NCBI GenBank assembly: GCA_037043455.1
Contig: JAWPHD010001332.1
Coordinates: forward strand, 268,850 to 332,849
Reading direction: 5' to 3'
DNA length: 64,000 nt
From: Cyrtodaria siliqua
Taxonomy: Eukaryota; Mollusca; Bivalvia; Adapedonta; Hiatellidae
The first letter of the stretch is position 1, and each line of letters opens with the position of its first letter. Below, one piece after another: positions 45,639 to 56,669 of this stretch. A model generated the notes under the pieces. It saw only the letters and a list, made by a program, of their open reading frames with translations, had not been told where the DNA came from and did no database searches. The position numbers and the translations under genes were made by a program.

Positions 45639-46631
45639 CTGTAAAACAAAAATACAAAAGTAATAATAGCCATCTATATATTTTGCCACATGCCCAATCG
45701 AGAAACTACGCGTCTTGTCTAGTTTGTAGACAAGAGAAGGAACTAGATGCCCACTGGCAACATGTCGAGCCTGCCAGTTTACAGATATACATTGCGAGGA
45801 GACAAGGGTTAAAGGTTAGACATTGCTGAAAGCAGCAGTGGAAGCTTAGAACGTGAAAAAATATAAAATAAAATATGTGCAGTGGTCAGGTCTGGTTCAG
45901 GTTACCCGACCAACCCTATTTTTTTCCTGAGTGTCTAAACATTTTTTTTCGAAATTTCCAAAGTACGACGTTGAATGAGTACGAATGTGCAATGTGCAAA
46001 AAAAAAACAATGCTGTGTAAACCGTCTGACCATTTTTATCTTGTATATATACCGGTTAAATTTCACTGCGCTATCCTCAGCGACACATGTATAGTCACCA
46101 ACTCGAGAATACTCGTTACGAGAAATGAAGTTTAACCGGAGGAAGAAGAAGTACAGTAAGAGTTGTCTCGCTTTTCCGGCAAGCGTCTGGGTCACTGCAA
46201 GGTCATTCAGAAGGTGGTGGGGTAAGACATGTAACATGGCGAGTATTTTGGCTATCACGATTGACACATGTTGTCATCTGAAGGCCGAGCAAAATTACAT
46301 GGCCACAACAGCACACAGCTGGTGATTTCATGAGGTGTTGGGAACGAAACACCCACCAGCCAGCAAAGATTATCTACCCCACTGCGTCATTAGCAACGTA
46401 TTCGGGAAGCAATCGGACAGCAAATTTGAGGTTTGCTTCGCGTTTGTTTCTTGTACATTCAATGTGATGCCAATTCTTGATGTTTTAACCAATGAAATAA
46501 CGTTATTCTCATTGCTGTTTACGCATTTGTTTAGCCATTATAGTTGTGACACTTACATTTTGACACATTCAAAAAGGTTGTTCCTGCATTTAAGTATTTC
46601 AATACATGTATTACATGTATTATATATGTAT
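45639..46631. other. 5' flank of the zinc-finger gene
   Basis: No core promoter can be placed with confidence. 46,035-46,125 resembles the LINE 3' region at 57,280-57,345 (shared CTCAGCGACACATGT and CATCAACTTCGAGAA-like blocks), so part of the flank is retrotransposon-derived. The frames 45,875-46,135, 46,125-46,325 and 46,335-46,721 have no motifs. Confidence 0.45.
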
Positions 46632-47352
46632 CAGTGTTCATTTTGGAGGGCGACATCAGCGACAAATCAGCGATTTTTCCTCCGTGACTTCGCTTTTTTT
46701 TCCAGCCGCCGGCGAAGTTGAAGTCGCCTTCAGATTGGCCACTTCCCTTTTTTTTATTCCACACTCGAGCGAAGTGGAACTAACCGTTATTTTGAGCTGT
46801 TTGTATGTTTAAGGACAAGTTATACGCTGCAGGGAAGGGATTATCGTAATTGCTTTGATGGATCACCGCAGAAACGCCACGGGAGCTTGATTGCAAACTC
46901 TTGTGATATCCCCCGGAGCGAATCTCGCACCTGACCATTTTTGTGTACAGTTGAAAACAGTTAAGACACGCTGCATTATTGGTTTATTTGCCTTATCCAA
47001 TGAGATTGTGTATAGCTTAATAATTGCCAATCGTAGCATCCGTTATAGTCGGACACACACGTGTTACAAACATGGTCGACAGTCTTCCGACAATTGATGC
47101 CTGATTGAAACAACAAGCAATTATGTAATTATTAGGCGGTTAATAAACAGATTAGTAGGATCCTAAATGTGCGAAATGGTGAGTAATCCAATCAATAAGA
47201 TGTTTTCATTACTGAGGAATTAGTTCGCAAAACAATGTATTAAAAATGGTCCCCAATTATTTTCCTAATTGTTTACTAATTATGATCTAGGCATATAAAA
47301 GAACTTGATTAGTACATTCACCCTCATTACACTTTCTAGAGTCACTCAGATC

Positions 47353-49691
47353 ATGTCTTTACAAAATTGGTTATCTAGCGGGTCGCCTAAACCTGGTTCT
47401 AAACGTAAACTTGATGATGATTTCATAGAAAACGAGGACAATTTGACTCCATCAAAACGTAAATTAACGAAAGAACTTAATCAGAATGCGTTTGACTGGT
47501 ATATACTTGATGCTTCTGGCAAATGGCACTGCTCCCTATGCAGGTCAGCTAATGTTGACAGCGCGTATTCAAAAGGTCACGAAAAGAAATCTAAGACAAC
47601 AAATCATGCAAGACATGCTTCTTGTAAGTTTTTTTTTCTGGTTTTATTTAATACAGATATATAAATCGAACAGGAAAATATTTATTTAAGTCAAAGAAAG
47701 AGTAAACTGTCCAGTTTTTAATAATTAGGAATAATATAAAAGTAACACTGACTGAATTAAATGTTTATACTTTTGTTTTAATGATTGAAATATGAAATAT
47801 AAAAGGAGCAATATATTTCTAACTCTTTTTTTCTTAAGTTAAATGTGAGATGGGAAAAAAAGATTGAATTTTGTTTATGAAAATAAATATTTTTTTCAAT
47901 TAATGTACTTTGTATATTAAAGCAGTATCATATACTTAATATAATATTTTATTTGTTTATTTTTTCCAGCTTAACACCACTTGACGGCTGTAACCAGATC
48001 AAAGCTGAAAGAACAGCAGCCTATGCAGAAGCCGATAGAAAAGAAGCTGGACAAGGACGACGCCATTATATTGCATTATCTGAAGGTAGCCTACCACATA
48101 GCGAAGCGCGAATTTCCGAAAGAAGAATTTAAACACCAGATTGAATTAGTTGGAAACTTGGGTGTAACAACATTAGAAGGTAGTTTGACGTACACCAGCC
48201 CAAAATGTGTTTCTGAGTTTCATTCAGCTATCGCCAGCAAGAGGCTTGTGATCTACGTGCAGTCGTTATCGGCTAGTGATGTGGACTGTAAATTCTTATC
48301 CAATGTGGAAATATCGGAAGGTACTGCAAACGCTGAAGTGTTAGTCAACAAAGTTGTGAAAGAATTAAGTGATAAGGGTCTGGACATTAGAAAGTTTGTT
48401 GCGATAGGTACTGACAGTGCTAGTGTGATGACCGGTAGACACAATGGTGTGGTGACTAGGTTGAGAAGGAAGCTAGGTTGAGAAGGGAGTGCCCAGCGTT
48501 AGTTGGGGTACACTGTGATGACTGGTAGACACAATGGTGTGGTGACTAGGTTGAGAAGGAAGCTAGGTTGAGAAGGGAGTGCCCAGCGTTAGTTGGGGTA
48601 CACTGTGATGACTGGTAGACACAATGGTGTGGTGACTAGGTTGAGAAGGGAGTGCCCAGCGTTAGTTGAGGTACACTGTGCAGCACATCGGTGTGCTTTG
48701 GCGGCATCGCAGGCTGCCAAGTCAATTGACCAGCTACAGCACTACTCGCGAGTTGTGAGCAATATATTTTTCTACTTTTCGGGATCAAGCTTACGGATGA
48801 ACAAGCTTCGAGAAATACAGCAACTATTGAATTTGCCTAGTCTCAAGTACGTAGAACTTCACTCGATCAGATGGCTTAGCCTCGAACACTCAGTTAAAGT
48901 TATTTACCGGACATACCAGGCGCTCTGTATGGCACTGGGTCATGAATCAACGATTAACACAACGTATGTTGTACAAACGACCAGTGTCAGAAAGCAAAAG
49001 CAGTTCAGTGAAAGCATTGATTCAGGAGAATATTGAGTTTGATGGATTTGAAAGAGAAAATGATGGCGTTGATGATGATGATGTTAGTGTATGTGACGGT
49101 GTTAAGATGAAATACTATGTACAGCAGAAGAACATGCTAACAACAGTGACGGAGAAGTATGTGAACAAAATTGTGGAAAATCTTCAAGACTGATTTGTGG
49201 ATTCAGAGCTAGTGGATGCAATGAAAAGTCTGGTCCCTGGGAATATCACAAAGTTAGAGAATGGTGAAGTTGCAATGTATGGTGAGGCAGAGATAGATAC
49301 CTTGTTGACATTCTTTGGAACTCAGATCGACATCAACAAAGATGAATGCAAAGCAGAATACCGCCAGTACAAGCGCCTTGTGCTAGGCAACTACAAGGAC
49401 CATGAGTCTTTGGTGGACATATCATGTACTGTTAGGGGATCGTACAACATGCCAAACATGTCAACACTTCTAGAATGTTGTGCTATCGTGCCAATGACAA
49501 CAGCACAATGTGAAAGGGAGTTCTCAACTCAAAACAGGATTAAGTCTAATTACAGAACAAGGCTGAGTTCTGAGACCCTCAATGATCTCACCAGGATTTC
49601 TGAAGATGGACCAGCCACGAGTCAGTTTGACTTTCCCAGAGTGCTAAAGAAATGGAAATCGCAGAAGGTGCGCAGTATATACAAGCGTTAA
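47353..49691 (+). pseudogene. hAT transposase (ZNF862/C17orf113-like), degenerate
   Basis: The start MSLQNWLSSGSPKPGSKRK opens an N-terminal exon with a zinc-binding motif (WHCSLC ... HARHASC) and ends at a strong donor (TCTT|GTAAGT, 47,623). The matching acceptor (TTTTTCCAG|CT, 47,969) leads directly into TAA at 47,972. The next block (47,981-48,481) carries the RNase H-like strand (FVAIGTDSASVMTGR). A 90 bp triplication then breaks the frame. 48,593-49,036 has VEVHCAAHRCALAASQAAK, and after a frameshift and a TGA at 49,194, 49,197-49,691 has the C-terminal dimerisation region (MSTLLECCAIVPMTTAQCER). All landmarks of the family are present in order, but with at least three lesions. Confidence 0.88.
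48428..48697 (+). repeat. 90 bp tandem triplication inside the transposase
   Basis: Copies start ATGACCGGTAGACACAATGG or ATGACTGGTAGACACAATGG at 48,428, 48,518 and 48,608. The second and third keep the same spacing but differ at an AAGCTAGG insertion, and the unit includes a stop in the transposase frame. Confidence 0.92.
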
Positions 49692-50177
49692 ATTGTATGT
49701 AGACAATAATGAAATGAGCTGTGGCAATTATCAATTATCAAATGAACAGAATAACTAACTACTAGTAATAAGCATTATAAACAGTGATAAATGATTGTGA
49801 CAATTGTGTGTGATGAAACTGTATTGTCTTTGAAGGAGTATGATGATGATGATGGTGGTTGATGATTAAAATAAGAAATTTAAATGTTATTGAATGTTTA
49901 ATCACAACCTTTTAGATGGGACACAGCTGATAAATGAATATATATGAATATATGTTTTATGTTGATATGAATGAGGAATGAGAAATTATAATGATGATGG
50001 TTGATGATGATGAAAACTTGAAATGAATTTAAATGTTTAAGAACTTTTCAGGTGATGACTGGGACAGCTGATAAATGTATATATGTGTTATTTTCATTTG
50101 AATGAAGAATGATGTGCTATTAAATGATGATCAATAAACATAATATTAAATAAAAGTTGAATTTGCAAAAAAAATGG

Positions 50178-50445
50178 TGTTATGAAATCATTCTTTCTGA
50201 TAAAGGTGTGGTACAAATGCAGTTACCCTCTGCTGTTACTAAGTACAAGTGTTTCATGATTTACCAAATATTAAAATTACTGAAACACTTTTACTGTGAA
50301 ATAGCATACTTTAATTGCATTTTAACTATGACTTTAATCAAAAAGTTAAAACCCTGTCATTTTAAAACATATGAAATCATTCTTTCTGATAAAGGTGTGG
50401 TAAAAATGCAGTTACCCTCTGCTGTTACTAAGTACAAGTGTTTAA
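50178..50445 (+). repeat. Direct duplication of about 75 bp in the hAT 3' region
   Basis: TATGAAATCATTCTTTCTGA ... GTTACCCTCTGCTGTTACTA appears at 50,178 and again at 50,370. Confidence 0.88.
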
Positions 50446-50655
50446 AACACTGTCCTTTTAAAACAAACAAAACGGTTATGATTAATAACCGAGCACGCGC
50501 TTAAATTTCTGTCTCCCTCACTTCTCCCTATTTTTCTGTCACTTCTCCCTATTTTCTCTGGAGGGAGGTCACTTCTCCCTAAAATCCAGGCCTAGATTGA
50601 ACCCTGATGTATAACTTGATACCAAAACAAATGTGTTCATTTATTATGTGGTATG

Positions 50656-51011
50656 CAGGGCTTTTTTACCTTATATAACAGAGGCCTGTAAAGGGCCTCT
50701 TCCCAACAGAAAATTGGACTGTTTTTTCCCAACTGTGGCAGAAATATTTCCCAATCGGAAAACAGCAGTCTCTCAGAATTAGAGAAAAAGCATGAATTCT
50801 GCAGTGTGTTTTTGTCTGCTAAGTAAATTCCGACTTGGAAAAGTTAATAATTATGGTAAGTAATGGATGACAATATAAATAAAGTATTTTAATGTCATAT
50901 TTACTTAATTTATGAAACCTTGTATTTTTCCCAAAATGAGAAATAAGCGCGTTCTTTTTTCCCAAAATGGACAGGATGGGCCTCTTCCCAATTTTGTGGA
51001 AAAAAGCCCTG
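50656..51011. mobile_element. CAGGGCTTTTTT...AAAAAAGCCCTG element, 356 bp
   Basis: There is a 12 bp perfect inverted repeat at the ends and a GTATG duplication (50,651-50,655 and 51,012-51,016). Internal TTCCCAA phrases recur (CCTCTTCCCAA twice), as in the elements at 34,630 and 54,205. Confidence 0.85.
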
Positions 51012-51431
51012 GTATGTACTTTCATATATAAATGTAGTAGTTGATTAAATATTGAAAATGAGCAACTGTGTTATTGAACTGTGTTGTTGAACTGTGTTAT
51101 TGAACTGTGTTGTTTTTTAAAATTGTATCAATGTAGCCATGTAAACCACAACAGAAAACTTTTAATTGCAAAATTTATATGGGCCAACTGAAGTTAATTT
51201 GGAATTATTACATACTGGTATAGCATTTTAGAACAATATTTATTTATAATAAGAACAAATTGTAAAATTGTGTGGAAATAAAATGTATACAGTTTTCTAC
51301 AGTGCATACATGTCAAGTGACTTCATGTATACCTGGAAGTTAAATGGAAATGAAATTGGTTATACATTTGTATTAAAAACATCCTTCAAAAAGATGAAAA
51401 TTAGGTTGATTTGCACACCTGATACTAACAT

Positions 51432-52151
51432 CAGGGATCACTCTAGGCCGCGATTCCGTGATATTCTCGCATTAAAATCTCAAAAATCGCATGAAAAATG
51501 ATAAATGGAACAAATTGTTGCACCGAATTTGGTGAAATTCATTTTCACCATTTCGGTTCGTAATGAAATTATATTTATTTATATTTTATTTAAAATCTCA
51601 AGTAAATTTGTTCAGATCCATTTATTCGCGATTAAAACGTATAAAATGAGAAAATATCAAATTATTCGAAAATCACATGAAAAAAATCAGAACGAGATTG
51701 TTATGTCGTTAAACTTCCGGTTCGCTTTTGCTTCGCGGACGCGGCGATGTCAAAGAAAATCAATTGATTATGAAAAAAACATGGCCATTTTTATAATAAT
51801 TCATCAACTTCTAGTCATATCTGTCCATTATCCCTCGTTCTATAATGATTTCATGCGCTTAACTATGTACTGGAGTGGTGCAAGCAATTGTAAAACTATG
51901 TTAGTGCAAATAGTTGACGTAAATTCGGACACACTTTATTTCGGATGCTTTAACAACTTCTACTTTCACTCCTGGGAATGAGCCAGAATGCAGGAAATCA
52001 CATCTAAATTTCAAAAATGTGCGGTCGACGAACAACCACTGGTCGTTCGGCTTCGCATCCAAAATGTTTCATGAAAATGGTGAATGTCTCATTAAAATCA
52101 AGCAAATGGGACATTTTGTCTCACTGAAATTCAATCCTAGGGTGAGCCCTG
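51432..52151. mobile_element. hAT-like nonautonomous element, 720 bp
   Basis: TAACAT is duplicated at 51,426-51,431 and 52,152-52,157. Ends are CAGGGATCACTCTAGG and CCTAGGGTGAGCCCTG. The left end (CAGGGATCACTCTAGGCCGC) also occurs alone at 29,505. The open frame at 51,505-51,981 shows no transposase motif. Confidence 0.9.
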
Positions 52152-52689
52152 TAACATGCATAGAAACTAGTTTGAGAACTGAAAGCATTTCTGCTAACCT
52201 GAACCCCTGGGTCCTCTAGCACTGCGGGAGCCCAGCTAATGGCTTATATGGTTACAGTGCAACCACATTCACCTTGCAGTTAAGTTACAAGCAGGTTAGC
52301 ATGCCACAGAGATGACTGAAAGCCAAAGGGTGCACAAAGAATGCTACATATAATAGTTATGCTCGTATTAATGCAGTTATTGTGCACCATTAAGCAGTGT
52401 GAGAATTTAAGCAATAAGGGTATACTACATCAAAAGAATTGCATCCTAACAGTGAAAAACAAATAATAGATGGACATACGTGATACTCGCCTTTAATGTG
52501 GCAGTTAATACAGGATATATAGTTTCATAATACAAGCTTTTCAAAAAAAAAAAAATGCCTACCTAATTTTTTTGACTCTGTAACCTGAACCAGACATATA
52601 ATTCTGTTTCGCCTTAAGTTCCGAGTTCTTTTATTTGAAAATGACTAGTTACAAAATATTGTATTAAGATCTGAAATCATTTGTGCGAG

Positions 52690-53440
52690 TAATTTCAAAA
52701 TTCCTTGATACATGACAAAGTTATAGCCTGGACAAGATCGGACTGCATGACCTCTTGACCTTTGAGTTGGAGGCCAGGGTTTTGTATGTGACAAATTGTC
52801 CTCTTGTGGTGATCATTTGTGCCAAGATATTTCAAAATCCCTCTATCCATGACAAAGTTACAGCCTGAAAAAGATCAGAATGCATGACCTCTAAGTATGA
52901 CCTTGACCTTTGAGCTGGAGGCCTGGGTTTGCGCACCACACATCGTCCTCTTATCGTGATCATTTTTGCCAAGCAATTTCAAAATCCCTTGATGACTGAC
53001 AAGGTTACAGCCCGGACAAGATCGGACTGCAGGACCTCTATGTGTGACCTTGACCTTTGAGCTGAAGGCCTGGGTGTTGTGTGAGACACATCGTCCTCTT
53101 ATGGTTATCAATTTGTGCCAAGTAATTTCAAAATCACTTTATGCATGACAAAGTCACAGCCCGGACAATATCGGACTACATGAACTGCATGACCTATAAA
53201 TGTGACCTTGACCTTTGAGCTGAAAGCCCGGGTTTATCATTTGTGCCAAGTTATTTCAAAATTCCTCTGCATGACAAAGTTACAGCCTGGACAAGATCTG
53301 ACGACATGACCTCTATGCGTGACCTTGACCTTTGCGCTGGAGACCTGGGTGTTGTGAGCAACATATCAACCTCTTATGGTCATCATTTCCGACAAGTAAT
53401 TTCAAAATCCCTTTAAATTGGATTGAAAAAATTTAACACA
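52690..53440 (+). repeat. About 150 bp tandem repeat, five diverged units
   Basis: Each unit holds TTTCAAAATCC, ATGACAAAGTTACAGCC, GACAAGATCGGAC, TGACCTTGACCTTTGAGCTG and ATCGTCCTCTTATGGT in this order. TGACCTTGACC is a perfect match to an extended nuclear-receptor half-site, so each unit brings one. Confidence 0.88.
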
Positions 53441-53454
53441 TGCAAGGTTATATA

Positions 53455-53535
53455 TAACGGTCAATTTTTTGTGGTGGAGACAGACCACCCACTTTTCCTG
53501 GGTAGAACCAGTACTGTATACCTCCTGCCGTTTCC
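53455..53535 (-). mobile_element. SINE family B, tail fragment
   Basis: It contains GACAGACCACCCACTTTTCC and TGGGTAGAACCAGTACTGTA as in the copies at 15.8-17.9 kb. Confidence 0.75.
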
Positions 53536-54062
53536 AAAAGGTCTTCACCTTGTAAACTACAATATGACTGCCGATTCAAATAAAATATGACGGTTTTAAA
53601 AAAAAAAGAGAAAATGTAGCTTTCATTGAGTTAATTGGTAAGGAAAACAATTAGTCTTCATTATCTGAGGGGAAGACTAAATGATCCGTGGTCTAGTTTC
53701 GTACGCAACTGCTGTTAAGACTAAGAGTTGTTGTTTACTAGAGATGTAACAATACATTGCACTATTGATGTATTGCGATTGTGATCGTCCCGATAGTGAT
53801 GCATCAATAGCAAATTGAACTATCGATTACTTTTGCCAATAGTATGCTGATCTATCATAGTTTCAGTAGTCAGTTAGTATTTATATTTCAACAAATAATA
53901 TATTAAGTAATCATTTCAGAGTGTTTTGTTTGCCAAGTCGTGTTTTTCCTCTCTCCCAAGATATCAAACTCAGAAAACTAAGCAGTGACTAATAAAAGAC
54001 GGGACAATTGATACGCGATTGTTGAACGCGCGAAAAAAGCAAAAACATCCTATCTTTCATTA

Positions 54063-55326
54063 GGCCTATAAAAAAAAAATGTGTGTTTCTGGTTTCACCC
54101 TGTCAAAAAGTTAGGGTAGGTAGGTATTTAGGAAAAAGTTTGTTTTTTTAGATATTATTTTTATATTTATATTTATTTTTCGCATATATTATGCCATTTT
54201 GTACCAGTGATTTTTTTTGGTAGGTTTTACTACCGAATATCGGCGGTTTCCCCTAGAAATAATTTCCCAATTTGCTGCATATTTTCCCAATTAGAATGAT
54301 ACACAAATTTGAAATAGTAAATTAACTCTTAAAGTATAGGGAAAAGTGCTTTCCGTAAGCGTATTTCATTGTAATTTCCGCGAAAACCTATATCGTCGTA
54401 CAACCAGGTTGGGGTAAAAGCTGTACTGTACTTCGATAAAAATAATGATTGTGCTGAATAGCTAGTTCATTATCTAGAACATTCGCCGCTTTTACCCCCT
54501 CTGCACAACAACCTTGTAGTCGCGCGCACCTGCTATCCAATGGGCGTCTCGCTTTTATATTTTGTCACCAGAATCAATCCAACGCTTTAAATTAGCATAG
54601 TATTATACGAAACAACGACGAAAGGCGTTCTTTAACCAAGATTTTCTTCGATATCAACAAACTCCATCATGTCATCACATAATTCAAAATATTATGTAAA
54701 AAAGTTAAAAAAGGACGCAAAGGGCTTGCAGAGCATAAGCTCTTTGTTTAAAAAGCTGAGCGGGAGTCCGATTCCGATGGTTGGTGATGAACCCGACAAA
54801 TGTGACTGACAAACAGATTTCGTCAGAACTATCCGCAGGTACTGAAATTTCCCAACCTACGAGTGACAAAAAAAAAGAAAACTGTCTTTTTGAATGACTG
54901 AATTACAATAATAACATATTATGAGCAATAAATGCCTTCAAAGTACTTTGTTTTCATGTAGACAATACTGATTATTGAATTCAGAAAAATTCCCAATTTT
55001 GTAAAAACGCCGCTAAATTTTCCCAATTGAAAAGGTAGAGGTACCTTTGAAAAAAGGTAAAAAAATCACTGTGTACTAAGGCAACTTCTTGATAACCTTT
55101 TATGTCTCATCAAGATACAAACTGTTCGACACTTGTTAAGTTTAAACTATGAATTTATGTTAAATTAATGTTAATAAAATTATCATTTGAATAAAAAATA
55201 TTTGTTGTTTGATTGTAAGATCGAGATGAAAAAAAATAAAAAAAATCTCACTAAAAATAATTAGAGTCGGCGGTGAAAAAGTAGGGTCAGTCGGGAAACC
55301 GGAAACCCACATTATTTTTTTAGGCC
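54063..55326. mobile_element. Harbinger-like element in the LINE, 1,264 bp with nested insert
   Basis: TTA is duplicated at 54,060-54,062 and 55,327-55,329. GGCCTATAAAAAAAAAATGT at the left and AATTATTTTTTTAGGCC-type sequence at the right are inverted. Without the nested insert it is about 390 bp and nearly collinear with the element at 30,700-31,075, including GGGTAGGTAGG and CTAAGGCAACTT. Confidence 0.88.
54205..55071. mobile_element. Nested hAT-like element, 867 bp
   Basis: It starts CAGTGATTTTTTTTGG, ends AAAAAAATCACTG, and is flanked by TGTAC (54,200-54,204 and 55,072-55,076). The uninterrupted site is visible in the sister element near 30,830 (TTTTTGTACTAAGG). The ends match the element at 40,472. 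Confidence 0.88.
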
Positions 55327-55639
55327 TTAGAAGAAACACCTACAGCTGCACACCTAAACTGAAGGAACAATGCTACAAGACCTTAGGTAACGACCTATCA
55401 CTGAATACGCCAGTTCCGTCTGGGATCCTCACACCCAAACCAACATCAAAAAGGCAAGTATAAAGAAGAGCCGCTAGAAACGGGACTGAAGATTACAGAT
55501 GCACCAGCAGCGTGTCAGCGATGCTCAAAAATCTCCATGGCAGAGTCTGCAACAGCGCAGAAGTGACACCAAACTCCTCATGTTCTACCGGATTGTCAAC
55601 GGACTAATTGCCATACCACAATACCCGTATTTAATACTG

Positions 55640-56146
55640 CTAATACTTGTAGCAGATCAAGGTAACTATACAACATCCTGTAAAGCTTGGTGCGGTACTC
55701 TCCTCAAATTACAACCAGATATAAATTATACATTAGTTTCTGATAGTTTGGTTTTCGAAAAAAATATCAAAGATTATTTTCAAAACATATTTGAAGAAAG
55801 AATGGAAAAGCTTAAGCATGTTACGTTATTAACATTATCCTGTAATCTATACACATGTTTCAATCGAGCACGATATTTAGATATTCTCCCTAAAAAACAG
55901 CACCTCTCTGTCATTACAAAACTGAGAACAAGTGCTCATTATCTAAATATCGAAATGGGCAGATATAAAATCCCAAAAATCCCAAGAGATAATAGGTACT
56001 GGGATTTCTGCAAAAACAGAGTAGAAACTGAACAACATTTTATTTTAGAATGCCGACTATATAACAATGTTAGAAACACTACAATTAATAGTGTGCTTAC
56101 CCCTTCACAGAGAGTACCACACAGGATCAGTTTAATCTTGTGTTAA
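55640..56146 (+). pseudogene. Second LINE C-terminal fragment
   Basis: The open frame running to 56,146 encodes, in its last 80 residues, KLRTSAHYLNIEMGRYKIPK followed by RYWDFCKNRVETEQHFILEC. The pattern C-x-x-(7-9)-E-x-H-x(3-4)-C after a K-I/L-R-T/I-S-x-H motif is typical of the end of several molluscan LINE polyproteins. It is fused in frame to the end of the preceding LINE fragment, so the 215-codon frame is a chimera, not a host gene. The 5' reverse transcriptase core is absent. Confidence 0.7.
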
Positions 56147-56367
56147 ATCCCTTAACTTTTATTGAAGGTTTAGCAACAAGTAACTTTGTACTTAAGTCCC
56201 TTCAACTACGAACTGAAATTAATTAATTATACTAATATAAACTTGTCTTAGACAATTAATATTAATATGCCAAGTATGTAATTGTAATTACAATTTACTT
56301 TGTAGCTTTACTCTTATATGTCTGTACATTGTTTGGAATACGCTATGATATGATTGGCTTTCTGAAT

Positions 56368-56669
56368 CAGGGCCGTCAATCTGTTTTGGGGGACTGCGAC
56401 CCATACCCTTGGGTGGGGGCATTTTAGCGTGCTTTTACAGGAAAGGGGGAATTAATTTTGATTATAATCATTGTTTTCAATAGTCTTCATGTTTAATTTG
56501 TATTAAATACAGTTCATACTCAATATTTTACGTACCAAAAGTGTTTTTTTATAATTTTTATTTTTTATTTTTTTCAGGGGGCAATTTTGAGTCTAAAATG
56601 GGGAGAAAAAACATACTTTTTGGAGGGGGGGAGGAGACCGGACGCAAAATCGGCAGATCGACGGCCCTG
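56368..56669. mobile_element. CAGGGCCGTC...GACGGCCCTG element, 302 bp
   Basis: Ends are CAGGGCCGTCAATCTG and CAGATCGACGGCCCTG, inverted with few mismatches. The target duplication is not exact (CTGAAT versus AGAATA). Its right part belongs to the left arm of the big inverted duplication, and a second copy of that part closes the window. Confidence 0.75.

Larger units (their letters stand above)
46632..50606 (+). mobile_element. hAT transposon, full-length but inactive, 3,975 bp
   Basis: ATGTAT is duplicated on both sides (46,626-46,631 and 50,607-50,612). The left end is CAGTGTTCATTTTGG; the complement of the right end is CAGGGTTCAATCTAGG. The interior codes a hAT transposase in pieces. The CAGKGTTCA ends and 6 bp duplication match the shorter element at 51,432-52,151, which could be its nonautonomous relative. 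Confidence 0.88.
53990..55640 (+). pseudogene. LINE reverse transcriptase C-terminal fragment, interrupted
   Basis: Before and after the inserted element (54,063-55,326) the sequence reads in pieces as the end of a non-LTR reverse transcriptase: a KTSYLS stretch and RRNTYSC, then LKEQCYKTL, EYASSVWDPHTQTNIKK across frameshifts, and NLQWQSLQQRR-type and KLLMFYRIVNGLI. These match the conserved thumb-side motifs of CR1/Jockey-like LINEs (QCYKTLVRP, EYASSVWDP, RR...MFYKI). It is broken by frameshifts and breaks off near 55,640. The probable continuation (SFFQSTIRLWNQLP) lies at 57,130. Confidence 0.75.

Noticed and set aside
55499..56146. 215-codon plus-strand frame as a host gene
   Set aside because: The N-terminal part is the end of one LINE and the C-terminal part the end of another, so it is a retrotransposon chimera.
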